A stretch of DNA of 64,000 nt, taken from a bacterium. Its GTDB lineage: Bacteria > Armatimonadota > Zipacnadia > Zipacnadales > Zipacnadaceae. Made by a program: the position numbers and the translations under genes. Positions 32,420 to 40,122 of the stretch are shown piece by piece; positions within the stretch are counted from its first letter, which is position 1; every line of letters starts with the position of its first letter. The stretch covers positions 1 through 64,000 of the forward strand of contig JAUVXR010000007.1 of assembly GCA_030603495.1 (NCBI GenBank), given 5' to 3'. The notes beneath the pieces were generated by a model. That model was given only the letters and a program-made list of their open reading frames with translations. It ran no database searches and had not been told where the DNA came from.

Positions 32420-34395
32420 TGGACAGCTTCACAGATCAAAAGGCTGTGTTTTCGATTCGGCTGCGTGCTATAGCCATCGCTATCGCAGTGGTCTTTGCAG
32501 TGTTTGCTGGGCGGCTGTGGCTACTGCAGCTTACGCACTGGACGGCCTATGCTGAGCGGGCCGTCGGCAATCGCACTAAGATAGTCTGGGAAGAGGCGGC
32601 GCGGGGGTTGATCTACGACCGCAGCGGGCGAGTTCTCGCAGAAAACGAGCCTGGTTGGAACGTTGAGATCGTGCCGGCGGACTTGCCCCGCGATCCCGAG
32701 CGAGTCGAGGAGATCATCGCCCAACTGGCCAGCATTCTGGGGCCGGAAAAGGGCACTTCAACGGTCGAAATCCGCGAGCGGATTGAAAAGATCTGTGCGC
32801 AGACCATTGTGGAGGCGATGCCGCTGGAGGAGATCGGGGAAAATGTCTCGCTTCGCGTAGTGCAGGCGATCGAGGCCCGGCAGTATGAGATGCCCGGCGT
32901 GGTGATCAAGGAGGTCCTCAGACGCCGCTATCCAGGTGGGGAGTTGGCAGCGCACGTAATCGGCTTTGTGCGTGGGATCACTGACCTGCAGCTTGAGCGT
33001 GTTAGGGACTACCGTTGGCCCCAGTCAGGGCAAACAGCTAACAGGCTGCTGGATATTCCCGAGTTATCCGAGGAGCGCATATACACGGCCAGTTCTCAAT
33101 TTGGACAGGAGGGGGTTGAAGCTTCGTACGAATGGCGGGAGCGCAACGGGAAGGTGCTGCCCATCTTACAGGGCCGTAGAGGCTATCACCTGTACGAGGT
33201 CAATGCCGCCGGCCACCCCGTGCGAGAGATCGAATCCCGGTCGGCTGAGCCGGGAGCAGCCATATACTTGAGTATTGATAGCAATGTGCAAAGGGTGGCG
33301 GAAAAGGCTTTGGAGGAAGCGATTGGCAGCCGGCTCAGCGGTGCAGCGGTGATGATTGACGTGCAGACTGGTGAGATAATCGCCCTGGCGAGTAAGCCAA
33401 GTCTGGACGCCAACATCTGGACCGAGCCGATTCCACCCGACAGGTGGCAGCGTATTGAGAGCGACGAGCGTCATCCTCTCCAGAACAAGGCGATCGCCGG
33501 CGAGTATCAGCCGGCCTCCGTCTTCAAGCTGATTTCAGCAACCGCGGCTTTGCAGGCTACCTCTCTCACTACCGCCACCGGATTCCATTGCGACGGGTCC
33601 ATCACCGTGGGGCGCCACCATCAACTGTTCAAGTGTTGGAAGAGCCGTCCTGGGCACGGCTCGGTGAGCTTCTACAAGGGCATAGCCGAGTCCTGTGACG
33701 TCTACTTCTACGAGCTGGTGCGCAAAGCGGGCTTGACCAGCCGTAACCTGGCGCGTTACGCTCGATTATTTGGGCTGGGCAGCGTAACTGGCATTGACAT
33801 CCCCGGCGAGGAAGAGGGGCTGGTGCCGGACCGTGAGTGGAAGGACACAGTAGAGCGTGCGCCGTGGTCCACCGGTGATACGCTTAATATGGTCATTGGC
33901 CAGGGGTGGCTCCAGGCGACGCCCCTGCAGATGGCAGTGGTAACGGCGGCGGTAGCCAATGGGGGAAAGGTGCTTACCCCGCGGGTGGTGCGCAAGATTC
34001 AGTGGCCCCGCTGGCTTGATGGGCGGACGGAGATGCTGCAGCAACCGCCAGCCCGCCAGCTTGACCTTGATGAGAAGACCTTGGCCAGGGTACGTGCCGG
34101 CATGCGGCGCGCGGTCACTGACGCACACGGTACGGCCCGTGCTGTCGGCAACTTAGGAGTGTCCGTCGCTGGGAAGACCGGTTCCGCTCAGCATATTCCG
34201 AATCGTCCGACTCATGCCTGGTTCGTCTGCTTTGCTCCTTATGAGCAGCCCAAGTATGCGGTAGCAGTCTTTGTATGGGAAGGCGGTGGCGGAGGCAAAA
34301 CGGCTGCGCCCATCGCTCGCCGCATTCTGGCTGCAGCCTTCGGCACAGCGGGAGCGGGCCGCGGGCTGGCCACGCTTCCTGTCGCCTCGGACTGA
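32419..34395 (+). CDS. mrdA: Class B penicillin-binding protein 2
   Basis: 658 aa transpeptidase for elongation-type wall synthesis, partner of RodA (not in this window). A short cytoplasmic tail and one TM helix (LRAIAIAIAVVFAVFAGRLW) are followed by a dimerisation domain (RGLIYDRSGRVLAENEPGWN). The catalytic domain has SxxK in QPASVFKLISA, SxN as SCD in IAESCDVYFYEL and KTG in VAGKTGSAQH. ATG 32419 overlaps the PBP1A stop (TGATG), so they are coupled. Assignment to PBP2 rather than FtsI rests on length and the dimerisation-domain pattern. Confidence 0.9.
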   Translation: MDSFTDQKAVFSIRLRAIAIAIAVVFAVFAGRLWLLQLTHWTAYAERAVGNRTKIVWEEAARGLIYDRSGRVLAENEPGWNVEIVPADLPRDPERVEEIIAQLASILGPEKGTSTVEIRERIEKICAQTIVEAMPLEEIGENVSLRVVQAIEARQYEMPGVVIKEVLRRRYPGGELAAHVIGFVRGITDLQLERVRDYRWPQSGQTANRLLDIPELSEERIYTASSQFGQEGVEASYEWRERNGKVLPILQGRRGYHLYEVNAAGHPVREIESRSAEPGAAIYLSIDSNVQRVAEKALEEAIGSRLSGAAVMIDVQTGEIIALASKPSLDANIWTEPIPPDRWQRIESDERHPLQNKAIAGEYQPASVFKLISATAALQATSLTTATGFHCDGSITVGRHHQLFKCWKSRPGHGSVSFYKGIAESCDVYFYELVRKAGLTSRNLARYARLFGLGSVTGIDIPGEEEGLVPDREWKDTVERAPWSTGDTLNMVIGQGWLQATPLQMAVVTAAVANGGKVLTPRVVRKIQWPRWLDGRTEMLQQPPARQLDLDEKTLARVRAGMRRAVTDAHGTARAVGNLGVSVAGKTGSAQHIPNRPTHAWFVCFAPYEQPKYAVAVFVWEGGGGGKTAAPIARRILAAAFGTAGAGRGLATLPVASD

Positions 34396-34412
34396 GGCCG
34401 GCGCTGCCGGCG

Positions 34413-34441
34413 TTGGCACGGACCTGGCGCCGTGATATGAT
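34413..34441 (+). promoter_or_regulatory. Promoter of the sigma/anti-sigma operon
   Basis: TTGGCA (34413-34418), 17-nt spacer, TATGAT (34436-34441); each hexamer differs from consensus by one base. Start of transcription expected near 34448. Confidence 0.55.
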
Positions 34442-34497
34442 ATAGAGCCCTGCACCGCGTTATCATGACTGGTATCGGCCGTGTTGCGGGTGAGAAT

Positions 34498-35211
34498 ATG
34501 CGGGTCCGGGACTCTGACAACCGAACAATTTTGCCTCCTCAGGTGTTTATAGTAACAAGCGAGGAGCCAAATAGTGCTGAGTGCGAGCCGGCGGCAGCCG
34601 GCATGGATGATAATGCCGTAGTAGACGCAGTGCAGCGGGGCGATAGTGAGGCGTTTGGGACACTGGTGGATCGCTATCATACCGAGGTATACGGACTAGC
34701 CGCACGGATGTGTGGCCTGGAGGCGGCTGAGGATTTGACCCAGGATATCTTTCTCAAGGTGCTCACGGCGCTGCGTCAGTTCCGGTTCCGGCGCGAGGCG
34801 AGTTTCCGCACTTGGCTCTATCGGATTGCTATGAATGGTGCGATAAACGAGTTGCGGCGGCGCAAACGACGTCAGCAGTTTAAGGGCCCGTCTCTGGACG
34901 AGCCGGTGCCGACCGAGGACGGGTACCGGAGCCGACAACTGGCTGATAGCACTGATGAACCATACCAACGTGTCGTGCGGAGCGAGCTGGAACAGGCCGT
35001 GCACGACGTGCTGGAGCTGCTTACGCCCAAGCAGCGGGCGGCGCTGGTTCTGATAGACCTAGAAGGACTCAATTACGAAGAGGCAGCGAATGTGCTGGGT
35101 TGCCCACTGGGCACCTTAAAGTCGCGTCTGGTGCGTGCCCGGAGTGCCTTCGCTCAGAAGTTCCAGCAGTACTGGCCGCAGTGGGCGCCGACCAGCGCCG
35201 CGAGCAGCTAG
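34498..35211 (+). CDS. ECF-type RNA polymerase sigma factor
   Basis: 237 aa from ATG 34498 (GGGTGAG upstream); ATG 34465 and ATG 34603 are alternatives, and homology begins near the last. Sigma region 2: DAVQRGDSEAFGTLVDRYHT ... AEDLTQDIFLKVL ... FRFRREASFRTWLYRIAMNG, which binds core and the -10. Region 4: LELLTPKQRAALVLIDLEGL, NYEEAANVLGCPLGTLKSRL, the -35-reading helix-turn-helix. The next gene is a zinc anti-sigma factor 55 nt away, so activity is probably held in check until an envelope signal releases it. Located after the PBP operon, which may be one of its targets (inference). Confidence 0.93.
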   Translation: MRVRDSDNRTILPPQVFIVTSEEPNSAECEPAAAGMDDNAVVDAVQRGDSEAFGTLVDRYHTEVYGLAARMCGLEAAEDLTQDIFLKVLTALRQFRFRREASFRTWLYRIAMNGAINELRRRKRRQQFKGPSLDEPVPTEDGYRSRQLADSTDEPYQRVVRSELEQAVHDVLELLTPKQRAALVLIDLEGLNYEEAANVLGCPLGTLKSRLVRARSAFAQKFQQYWPQWAPTSAASS

Positions 35212-35266
35212 GAGAGACTGAAGCGGCATAGTCAGTAGCCGACTTCACTGGGATGAGGTAGACAGT

Positions 35267-36253
35267 ATGCAATGCCGAGAATGCCGCAAGTGGATGCAAC
35301 CGTACCTGGCGGAGACGTTGCCGGGGAAACGGAGGGAGGATTTCGACCGCCATCTCTCCGAGTGCGCCCACTGCGCCCGGGAACTTGCCGCCAAGCAGGA
35401 GATTATTGAGCTGCTCCACGAGTTGCCGGCGCCCACGCCTCCTGCCGACCTGTCCGTCCGCATCAAGCTCATGGCCGATGCGGCGTTGAGCCCGTCGGCG
35501 CAGGTTACTCGGAGACCGGTGGCGGCGTATCTCAAGCTTGCCGGTGCTGGGGCTGCCGCGTTGCTCTTGGCGATGGCAACGGTGGTGCTCCTGGGGCCGC
35601 CTGGGCCGCAACGGGCCCAACCGGTCGTTGCGGTAGCGCCGGTTGCCCATAGGGATGCGACTATTTCGGAACAAGTAGACACGACTCCTCCATCAGTGGT
35701 GGTAGTGGAGCGCACCCGTCCGTCACTATCGCGTCCATCTCGGCTTAGGCCGGCGCCCCGTGCCCGGGTGGTACCTGATCACGCGGCGCCGAAGAGTTCC
35801 GCGTCGGTTGCCGAACGGCTGGTAGAGGAGAATCCCGGCGGGCGCACTGCCAGCATAATGCCAGCGGTCGTGCCGCCTCCGGCGGAGCACTCGGGGCCAA
35901 CTGTGGTCAACGTGCTCGATAAGGCGCCCAGTGCTCGAATGGTGCAGACGGCCGACGAGCGAGATGCCTGTGTCCCGGTGATCTTGGCAGAGGCTGCGCC
36001 TCGCACCGGCCCTTCCCGGGGGGGAGGACCGGCTCCCACGGCGACGACAGGCCGCGGTGCAGCGGACGAAGCCGCCGGAACACTGGTGGGCACGCTGGTG
36101 GCCAATGCCGTGGTCAACCGCTACGTCCGGGAAGCGGTTATCGAGAGCGATGCGACGATAATGTTGCTGGCAACATCGGCGCCGGCCTCACTGAGCGATG
36201 TGGGTTTCCTGGTCAGAGAGGCCGAGGACGAAGAGGCTAACAATGGGTGGTAG
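35267..36253 (+). CDS. Zinc-finger anti-sigma factor (zf-HC2) with TM segment
   Basis: 328 aa. The N-terminal zinc-anti-sigma module (MQCRECRKWMQPYLAETLPG ... FDRHLSECAHCARELA) has the HxxxCxxC ligand set plus an N-terminal Cys and would clamp the sigma factor at 34498. One TM helix follows at about residues 90-110 (LAGAGAAALLLAMATVVLLG). The extracytoplasmic part of ~210 residues is low-complexity, Pro/Ala/Arg-rich, with a more ordered end (TLVGTLVANAVVNRYVREAV ... SDVGFLVREAED). GAGGT precedes the ATG. It is 6 nt from the repeat protein, suggesting a shared response. Confidence 0.88.
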   Translation: MQCRECRKWMQPYLAETLPGKRREDFDRHLSECAHCARELAAKQEIIELLHELPAPTPPADLSVRIKLMADAALSPSAQVTRRPVAAYLKLAGAGAAALLLAMATVVLLGPPGPQRAQPVVAVAPVAHRDATISEQVDTTPPSVVVVERTRPSLSRPSRLRPAPRARVVPDHAAPKSSASVAERLVEENPGGRTASIMPAVVPPPAEHSGPTVVNVLDKAPSARMVQTADERDACVPVILAEAAPRTGPSRGGGPAPTATTGRGAADEAAGTLVGTLVANAVVNRYVREAVIESDATIMLLATSAPASLSDVGFLVREAEDEEANNGW

Positions 36254-36259
36254 CAGCTT

Positions 36260-37099
36260 ATGAGTAAGGCAGCTCTTGTAGCGCTGGCCATTGGATTGCT
36301 CAGCGCGTTATCCGGGGGCCAACTGCGCGGTGACGAGGTAGGCGTGAACGAGACATCAACCGCGGCCGGGGCAGCGGTGGCGCCACCAGTTCTGGACATC
36401 TTTTCGATGATCGAGCGGGCGAGCGTCGAGCAGCGGGCAAGGATGAGTCGCTTCCTGGTCAACAAGCACCCCACGCTCGCTACCGACCTGTTTGAGGTCT
36501 TCGCCGCTCAGGCGCCTGAGGCGCTCGGCGAGGTATCCGGCTACATTGACCATCTGGTCAAGACCAAGTATCCGCAGATCCCCACGCTGATTTCCGCGGA
36601 GTTGCAGATGGTGCCGGCAGTTCGGTCCACTGTCGTGCAGGTTATCAGCGAAAAGTACCCTGAATTGGTAGCAGACCTCCGGGAGGTGCCCGCGGGGGAG
36701 AATGTGCAGACTCGCGCCGCACAGCTAATCAACGAGAAATACCCGGAACTGCTGAAGGATGTGCTAGGAACGATCACCCTTAAGTTTTCCGGCTTGCTGG
36801 TAAGCCTTCAGCACAAGGTCATTAGTAATCATCCGGAGATCGTAATTGATGTGGCGCGGATGGTACAGGAGAAATACCCAGGGCTGACCAACGAAGTGCT
36901 GATTCTACTCCTGACCAAGTACCCGGACGTGCTGCCGGGCCTGATAGCGGTACTCACTGGCCCACCTGCGGCGGATTCCGCAGAAGCGCAGCCCGATGGT
37001 GCGGGGGCGTTGGATCCAGGGGCGAGGGAGACTCCGGCTGTACCGGCGGCCCCTCGCGTACCGTCAGAGGCCATTGGGGAATCGGCTGAGGGAGAATAG
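36260..37099 (+). CDS. Secreted protein with 'KYPxL' helical repeats
   Basis: 279 aa, family not recognised. Signal peptide SKAALVALAIGLLSALSGGQ. Residues about 65-230 contain seven imperfect repeats, each with a Lys/Asn-x-His/Tyr-Pro core: NKHPTLATDL, KTKYPQIPTL, SEKYPELVADL, NEKYPELLKDV, SNHPEIVIDV, QEKYPGLTNEV and LTKYPDVLPGL. Spacing is about 20-35 residues, typical of stacked two-helix repeats. The Pro/Ala-rich tail has no anchor. It is third in the sigma/anti-sigma operon, so it could be a sensor or effector for that system. Function unknown. Confidence 0.75.
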   Translation: MSKAALVALAIGLLSALSGGQLRGDEVGVNETSTAAGAAVAPPVLDIFSMIERASVEQRARMSRFLVNKHPTLATDLFEVFAAQAPEALGEVSGYIDHLVKTKYPQIPTLISAELQMVPAVRSTVVQVISEKYPELVADLREVPAGENVQTRAAQLINEKYPELLKDVLGTITLKFSGLLVSLQHKVISNHPEIVIDVARMVQEKYPGLTNEVLILLLTKYPDVLPGLIAVLTGPPAADSAEAQPDGAGALDPGARETPAVPAAPRVPSEAIGESAEGE

Positions 37100-37211
37100 T
37101 GGCGACGGGCTCTCTATCGCGAGCAATAATGCAGCCCAGGCTTCGGTAGCCGGGGCTGTTTCGTTTCATTAGCTGGTCCGCGTCGAAAATAGGCCGGCGT
37201 CGAGGCTGCTG

Positions 37212-37499
37212 CTATCGCGATTCGTTCTTTGGTGCTTCGGTGGAGGTATCTGATTTCTCGGAGGGACCCTCGGTAGTGGCCGATTTCGGCTGCTCCGATT
37301 TCGGCCGGTCGTTGCCTCGGCCGTAGTCCGTCACGTAAAAGCCGCTGCCCTTGAAGATAATCGCAGGCGGCGAAAAGACCTGGTACACGGGCCCGCGGCA
37401 GCCGTCGTTTTGACACTCAGTTAGGCGGTCGTCGTCGAAGCTTTGGCGAACTTCAAAGCGGTATCCGCATTTTTGGCACTGATACTCGTAAATCGGCAC
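37212..37499 (-). CDS. FmdB family zinc-ribbon protein
   Basis: 95 aa. The N-terminal zinc ribbon starts PIYEYQCQKCGYRFEVRQSF and closes with LTECQNDGCRG, two Cys pairs as in the FmdB/YHS-like putative regulatory family. The following segment VYQVFSPPAIIFKGSGFYVT is the family's conserved 'I-F-K-G-S-G-F-Y' block. The rest is a low-complexity Ser/Glu/Lys tail. Start is GTG 37499, which begins the conserved block; AGGGG lies 12 nt upstream. A perfect-consensus promoter sits 140 nt upstream. Molecular role is not established. Confidence 0.88.
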   Translation of the reverse strand: MPIYEYQCQKCGYRFEVRQSFDDDRLTECQNDGCRGPVYQVFSPPAIIFKGSGFYVTDYGRGNDRPKSEQPKSATTEGPSEKSDTSTEAPKNESR

Positions 37500-37645
37500 A
37501 CTGATTAGCCCCTGATTCCTGGGGAGGTAGTCAACGCCCAGACGACGAAACTTCCCTGGTGATACTTGAGCGACCACAGCCCGCACGGGTCAGACAGAAA
37601 CCCCGGGAAGCGGGTTGAGCCATTACCGGCTAGATTGTCGCTGGT

Positions 37646-37674
37646 ATTATACGTGGCAATCAGTCCTGTGTCAA
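37646..37674 (-). promoter_or_regulatory. Consensus sigma-70 promoter toward the FmdB-like gene
   Basis: On the minus strand TTGACA (37674-37669), 17-nt spacer, TATAAT (37651-37646), an exact consensus. Transcription would start near 37639 and give a leader of about 140 nt. The CIRCE-like element lies just upstream of the -35. Confidence 0.65.
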
Positions 37675-37688
37675 TAACCGTGAGTCAA

Positions 37689-37715
37689 CTGGCACTCGCG
37701 TTGATAGAGTGCTAA
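37689..37715. promoter_or_regulatory. CIRCE-like HrcA operator
   Basis: CTGGCACTC-N9-GAGTGCTAA. The right arm is identical to the CIRCE consensus arm GAGTGCTAA; the left arm matches TTAGCACTC at 7 of 9 positions, and the spacer has the required 9 bases. CIRCE is bound by HrcA to repress heat-shock genes. No hrcA, groEL or dnaK gene is near; the element lies between the divergent FmdB-like gene and the C4-zinc-ribbon gene at 37752. Confidence 0.6.
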
Positions 37716-37751
37716 ATAGACACACAGCGCGCTCGGCGAGGAGAGACGCAT

Positions 37752-38471
37752 ATGAAGGAAAAATTGGCGCTCCTGCACAAGCTGCAGCAGACCGATAGCC
37801 AGATCAGTGCAGATCAGGCGGAATTGGCTGGTCTCGACGAGGGGGCCGAATTAACGGCGCAGCTAGAACACGAGCGAGCGGAGGTGGAAGAACATCAAGA
37901 GAACGTGGCGGCGACGCAGGCCCAACTCCACGACCAGCAGCTTCAGTTGCAGGGCGCTGAGGACGACCGCCAGCGCAAGTGGGATCAAACCTACGGGGGA
38001 ACGGTTTCCGATCCCAAAGAGCTCAGCGCCCTGGAGCAGAAGATCGAGGAGCTTGACCGGCGCAAAGATAAGCTGGAAGAAGATATCATAATGCTGCTAG
38101 ACGATGTGGAGAACATGCAGGCCGTGGCTGCAGAGAAGCAGACGGAATTGGATGGGCTCAGCGGCAGCCTGGCCCGAACGCAACAACATTTCGCCCAGCG
38201 CTCGGCGGAGCTCGAGGCCGAACTGGAACATCTAGCGCGGCAACGACAGGAACTGATTGAGCAGATTGCCCCCTCGCTGCTCGTCGAGTACGACCGGTTT
38301 CGCAGGCGCATTAGTGACCTTGCCGTGTCGGTCGTGGAGGGTAAGACGTGCAGTGCCTGTCATACCGCGGTCGCCGGCAGTCTGCTGGGGGAGCTGGAGG
38401 CACCTTTGCGAGTTGTCAAGTGCGAGAGCTGTCGGCGGATTCTGGTGCTCGACAGGTGGGTGGAGGGTTAA
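37752..38471 (+). CDS. Coiled-coil protein with C4 zinc ribbon (CdsZ-like)
   Basis: 239 aa. Long antiparallel coiled coil over residues about 5-180 (LALLHKLQQTDSQISADQAE ... SDPKELSALEQKIEELDRRK), then a C-terminal zinc ribbon VEGKTCSACHTAV ... VVKCESCRRILVLD with two CxxC. This is the PF02591-type protein found in many bacteria and thought to bind nucleic acid or assist secretion or RNA metabolism; its exact function is uncertain. GAGGAGAG precedes the ATG. A CIRCE-like site 37 nt upstream suggests heat-shock control. Its 3' end overlaps that of the convergent amidase by 4 nt. Confidence 0.88.
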   Translation: MKEKLALLHKLQQTDSQISADQAELAGLDEGAELTAQLEHERAEVEEHQENVAATQAQLHDQQLQLQGAEDDRQRKWDQTYGGTVSDPKELSALEQKIEELDRRKDKLEEDIIMLLDDVENMQAVAAEKQTELDGLSGSLARTQQHFAQRSAELEAELEHLARQRQELIEQIAPSLLVEYDRFRRRISDLAVSVVEGKTCSACHTAVAGSLLGELEAPLRVVKCESCRRILVLDRWVEG

Positions 38472-39082
38472 CCACCGCAGCGGGCCTTAACCCGAGCGAC
38501 AATTCTCTCCCACGGGACACCGGCGCCAGGGCATTCGGTGGCACCCAGGTCTCCATGCCGGTAGAGTCGGGCTAGCGGGAGGCTGTGTTTTTTCAGTTGC
38601 TGGCAGAGCAGTGCCACCAGCGCATCAATCTGGGCCTGCGTGGGAGGGGCTGTGCCGTCTACACGCTGGCTAAAGTCACCCACCAGACAGATGCCCAGAC
38701 AGTTGTTATGGCCCACGGTGTGGGCTCCGGGCATCCATTCGGGGCGACCGACTTCCACGGTGCCATCGGGCAGGATAATGTAGTGATAACCGATGTGGTA
38801 GACGCGATCGCCGTGCCGGATTCCCCAGCCCTGGCTGGCGTGGACCTCGTCCAGGAAGGCAGCATCAACACGTCGGCCCTCGACATAGGTCGGAGTAGCA
38901 CTGTGGTGGACGACGATCCCACGGGGGCACAGGGGCAGCAACCGGTAATACCACGCTGGGCCCAGGCGCACGCTGAGCCCGCCCGCGAGCACCGTGGCGG
39001 TCGCAGCAAGCACCAGCACGGCGCTGACAGGGCGCAGACGTGCTCCTGACGGTTGGGTTTTTCTGTGCCGGGCGGTTGGCAT
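38468..39082 (-). CDS. Secreted N-acetylmuramoyl-L-alanine amidase (amidase_2/PGRP fold)
   Basis: 204 aa. One N-terminal hydrophobic segment (VSAVLVLAATATVLAGGLSV) serves as signal or anchor. The catalytic domain has the zinc ligands and active site of the amidase_2 family: RGIVVHHSATPTYVEGRR (His), YHIGYHYIILPDGTVEVGRP (active-site Tyr), GHNNCLGICLVGDF, and LYRHGDLGATECPGAGVP with the last His and Cys. It should cleave the lactyl-Ala bond in peptidoglycan. It ends 4 nt inside the convergent zinc-ribbon gene. Confidence 0.92.
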   Translation of the reverse strand: MPTARHRKTQPSGARLRPVSAVLVLAATATVLAGGLSVRLGPAWYYRLLPLCPRGIVVHHSATPTYVEGRRVDAAFLDEVHASQGWGIRHGDRVYHIGYHYIILPDGTVEVGRPEWMPGAHTVGHNNCLGICLVGDFSQRVDGTAPPTQAQIDALVALLCQQLKKHSLPLARLYRHGDLGATECPGAGVPWERIVARVKARCGG

Positions 39083-39192
39083 AGTGGATGGCGAAGTCTA
39101 CCCTGTCCCTTGATGACAACTTCGCCAGGGGCAGTTCCAGACCTGCCTTGACAGTGGGGGAGGTAGTTGGTAAGAATATCACGCGAATCGGT

Positions 39193-39219
39193 CTGCCACC
39201 TGTGAAAGTGGCGGTTTTT
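39193..39219 (+). terminator. Intrinsic terminator in the nfnA leader
   Basis: CTGCCAC (39193-39199), loop CTGTGAAA, GTGGCGG (39108 offset: 39208-39214), then TTTTT (39215-39219). A -35-like TTGACA lies at 39148-39153 with a weak TAAGAA -10 17 nt later. The terminator is 43 nt upstream of the nfnA ATG and on the same strand, so it may attenuate that operon. Confidence 0.55.
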
Positions 39220-39261
39220 GTCTGAGCAACGTCAACACGATTGGGGAGTCAGGCCCAAGTA

Positions 39262-40119
39262 ATGTTCAAGATTCTAGACAAGCAGGAACTAGCAGAGAGT
39301 ATCATCGAGTATACCATTGAAGCCCGCGATATCGCCCGCCACCACCACGCCGGGCAGTTCTGCATTATCCGGGTGCACAGTCACTGCGAGCGCATCCCGC
39401 TGTCCATCGCCGAGACCAACTCGCAGGCAGGCACAATAACTCTCGTTGTGCAGATCGCGGGACACTCCACCCAGGAACTAGCGCAGCTCGAGGCAGGCGA
39501 CAGCATCCTGGATGTAGTTGGCCCACTTGGGCAGCCCACCAAAATCGGCAGCCCCAGGCGAGGTATCTTCGTGGGCGGTGGGGTGGGTGTGCCGGCGGGC
39601 AGCTCGATGGTCCGGCAGATGAAGCAGGCGGGCGCACAGGTTTTGGCGATCATCGGCTTCCGCAGTAAGGACTTGATCATCTACGAGGAGAAGATGAGGG
39701 CCGTAGCTGATGAACTTGTTGTTACCACCGACGACGGCTCGTACGGCTATCATGGGCTCGTCACCGAGCCGCTACAGGAGCGCCTGGCGGCCGGGGAGAA
39801 ATATGACGTAGTCATCACGGTCGGACCGGTGGTAATGATGCGGGCAGTGGCCGAGGTGACGCGGCCGTACGGCACGCATACCATCGCCAGCCTCAATCCG
39901 ATAATGGTGGACGGGACGGGGATGTGCGGCGCTTGCCGGGTCACCGTCGGCGGCGAGACGAAGTTCGCCTGCGTGGACGGCCCGGAGTTTGACGCCCACC
40001 AGGTGGACTTTGCCGAGCTAGCCCAGCGCCTGGAGATCTATCGGGATGAGGAACTCCGCGCGCACGAGGCCGGCCCGCACGAGTGCCGCCTCGAACAGGC
40101 CCTGAAGGAATTGGGATAA
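39262..40119 (+). CDS. nfnA: NADH-dependent ferredoxin:NADP oxidoreductase small subunit
   Basis: 285 aa, FNR-like with FAD and NAD(P) domains plus a C-terminal [2Fe-2S] site. RIPLSIAETNSQAGTITLVV is the flavin-binding barrel; RGIFVGGGVGVPAGSSMVRQ binds nucleotide; the cluster ligands lie in VDGTGMCGACRVTVGGETKF and ACVDGPEFDAHQVDF. It pairs with NfnB to bifurcate electrons among NADPH, NADH and ferredoxin. ATG 39262 starts the conserved 'FKILDKQEL' block; GGGGAG lies upstream. It is 3 nt from nfnB. Confidence 0.92.
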   Translation: MFKILDKQELAESIIEYTIEARDIARHHHAGQFCIIRVHSHCERIPLSIAETNSQAGTITLVVQIAGHSTQELAQLEAGDSILDVVGPLGQPTKIGSPRRGIFVGGGVGVPAGSSMVRQMKQAGAQVLAIIGFRSKDLIIYEEKMRAVADELVVTTDDGSYGYHGLVTEPLQERLAAGEKYDVVITVGPVVMMRAVAEVTRPYGTHTIASLNPIMVDGTGMCGACRVTVGGETKFACVDGPEFDAHQVDFAELAQRLEIYRDEELRAHEAGPHECRLEQALKELG

Positions 40120-40122
40120 CTG

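Noticed and set aside
34396-34412. Terminator after PBP2 (GCCGGC repeats)
   Set aside because: GCCGGC is self-complementary by composition, and no T-run follows.
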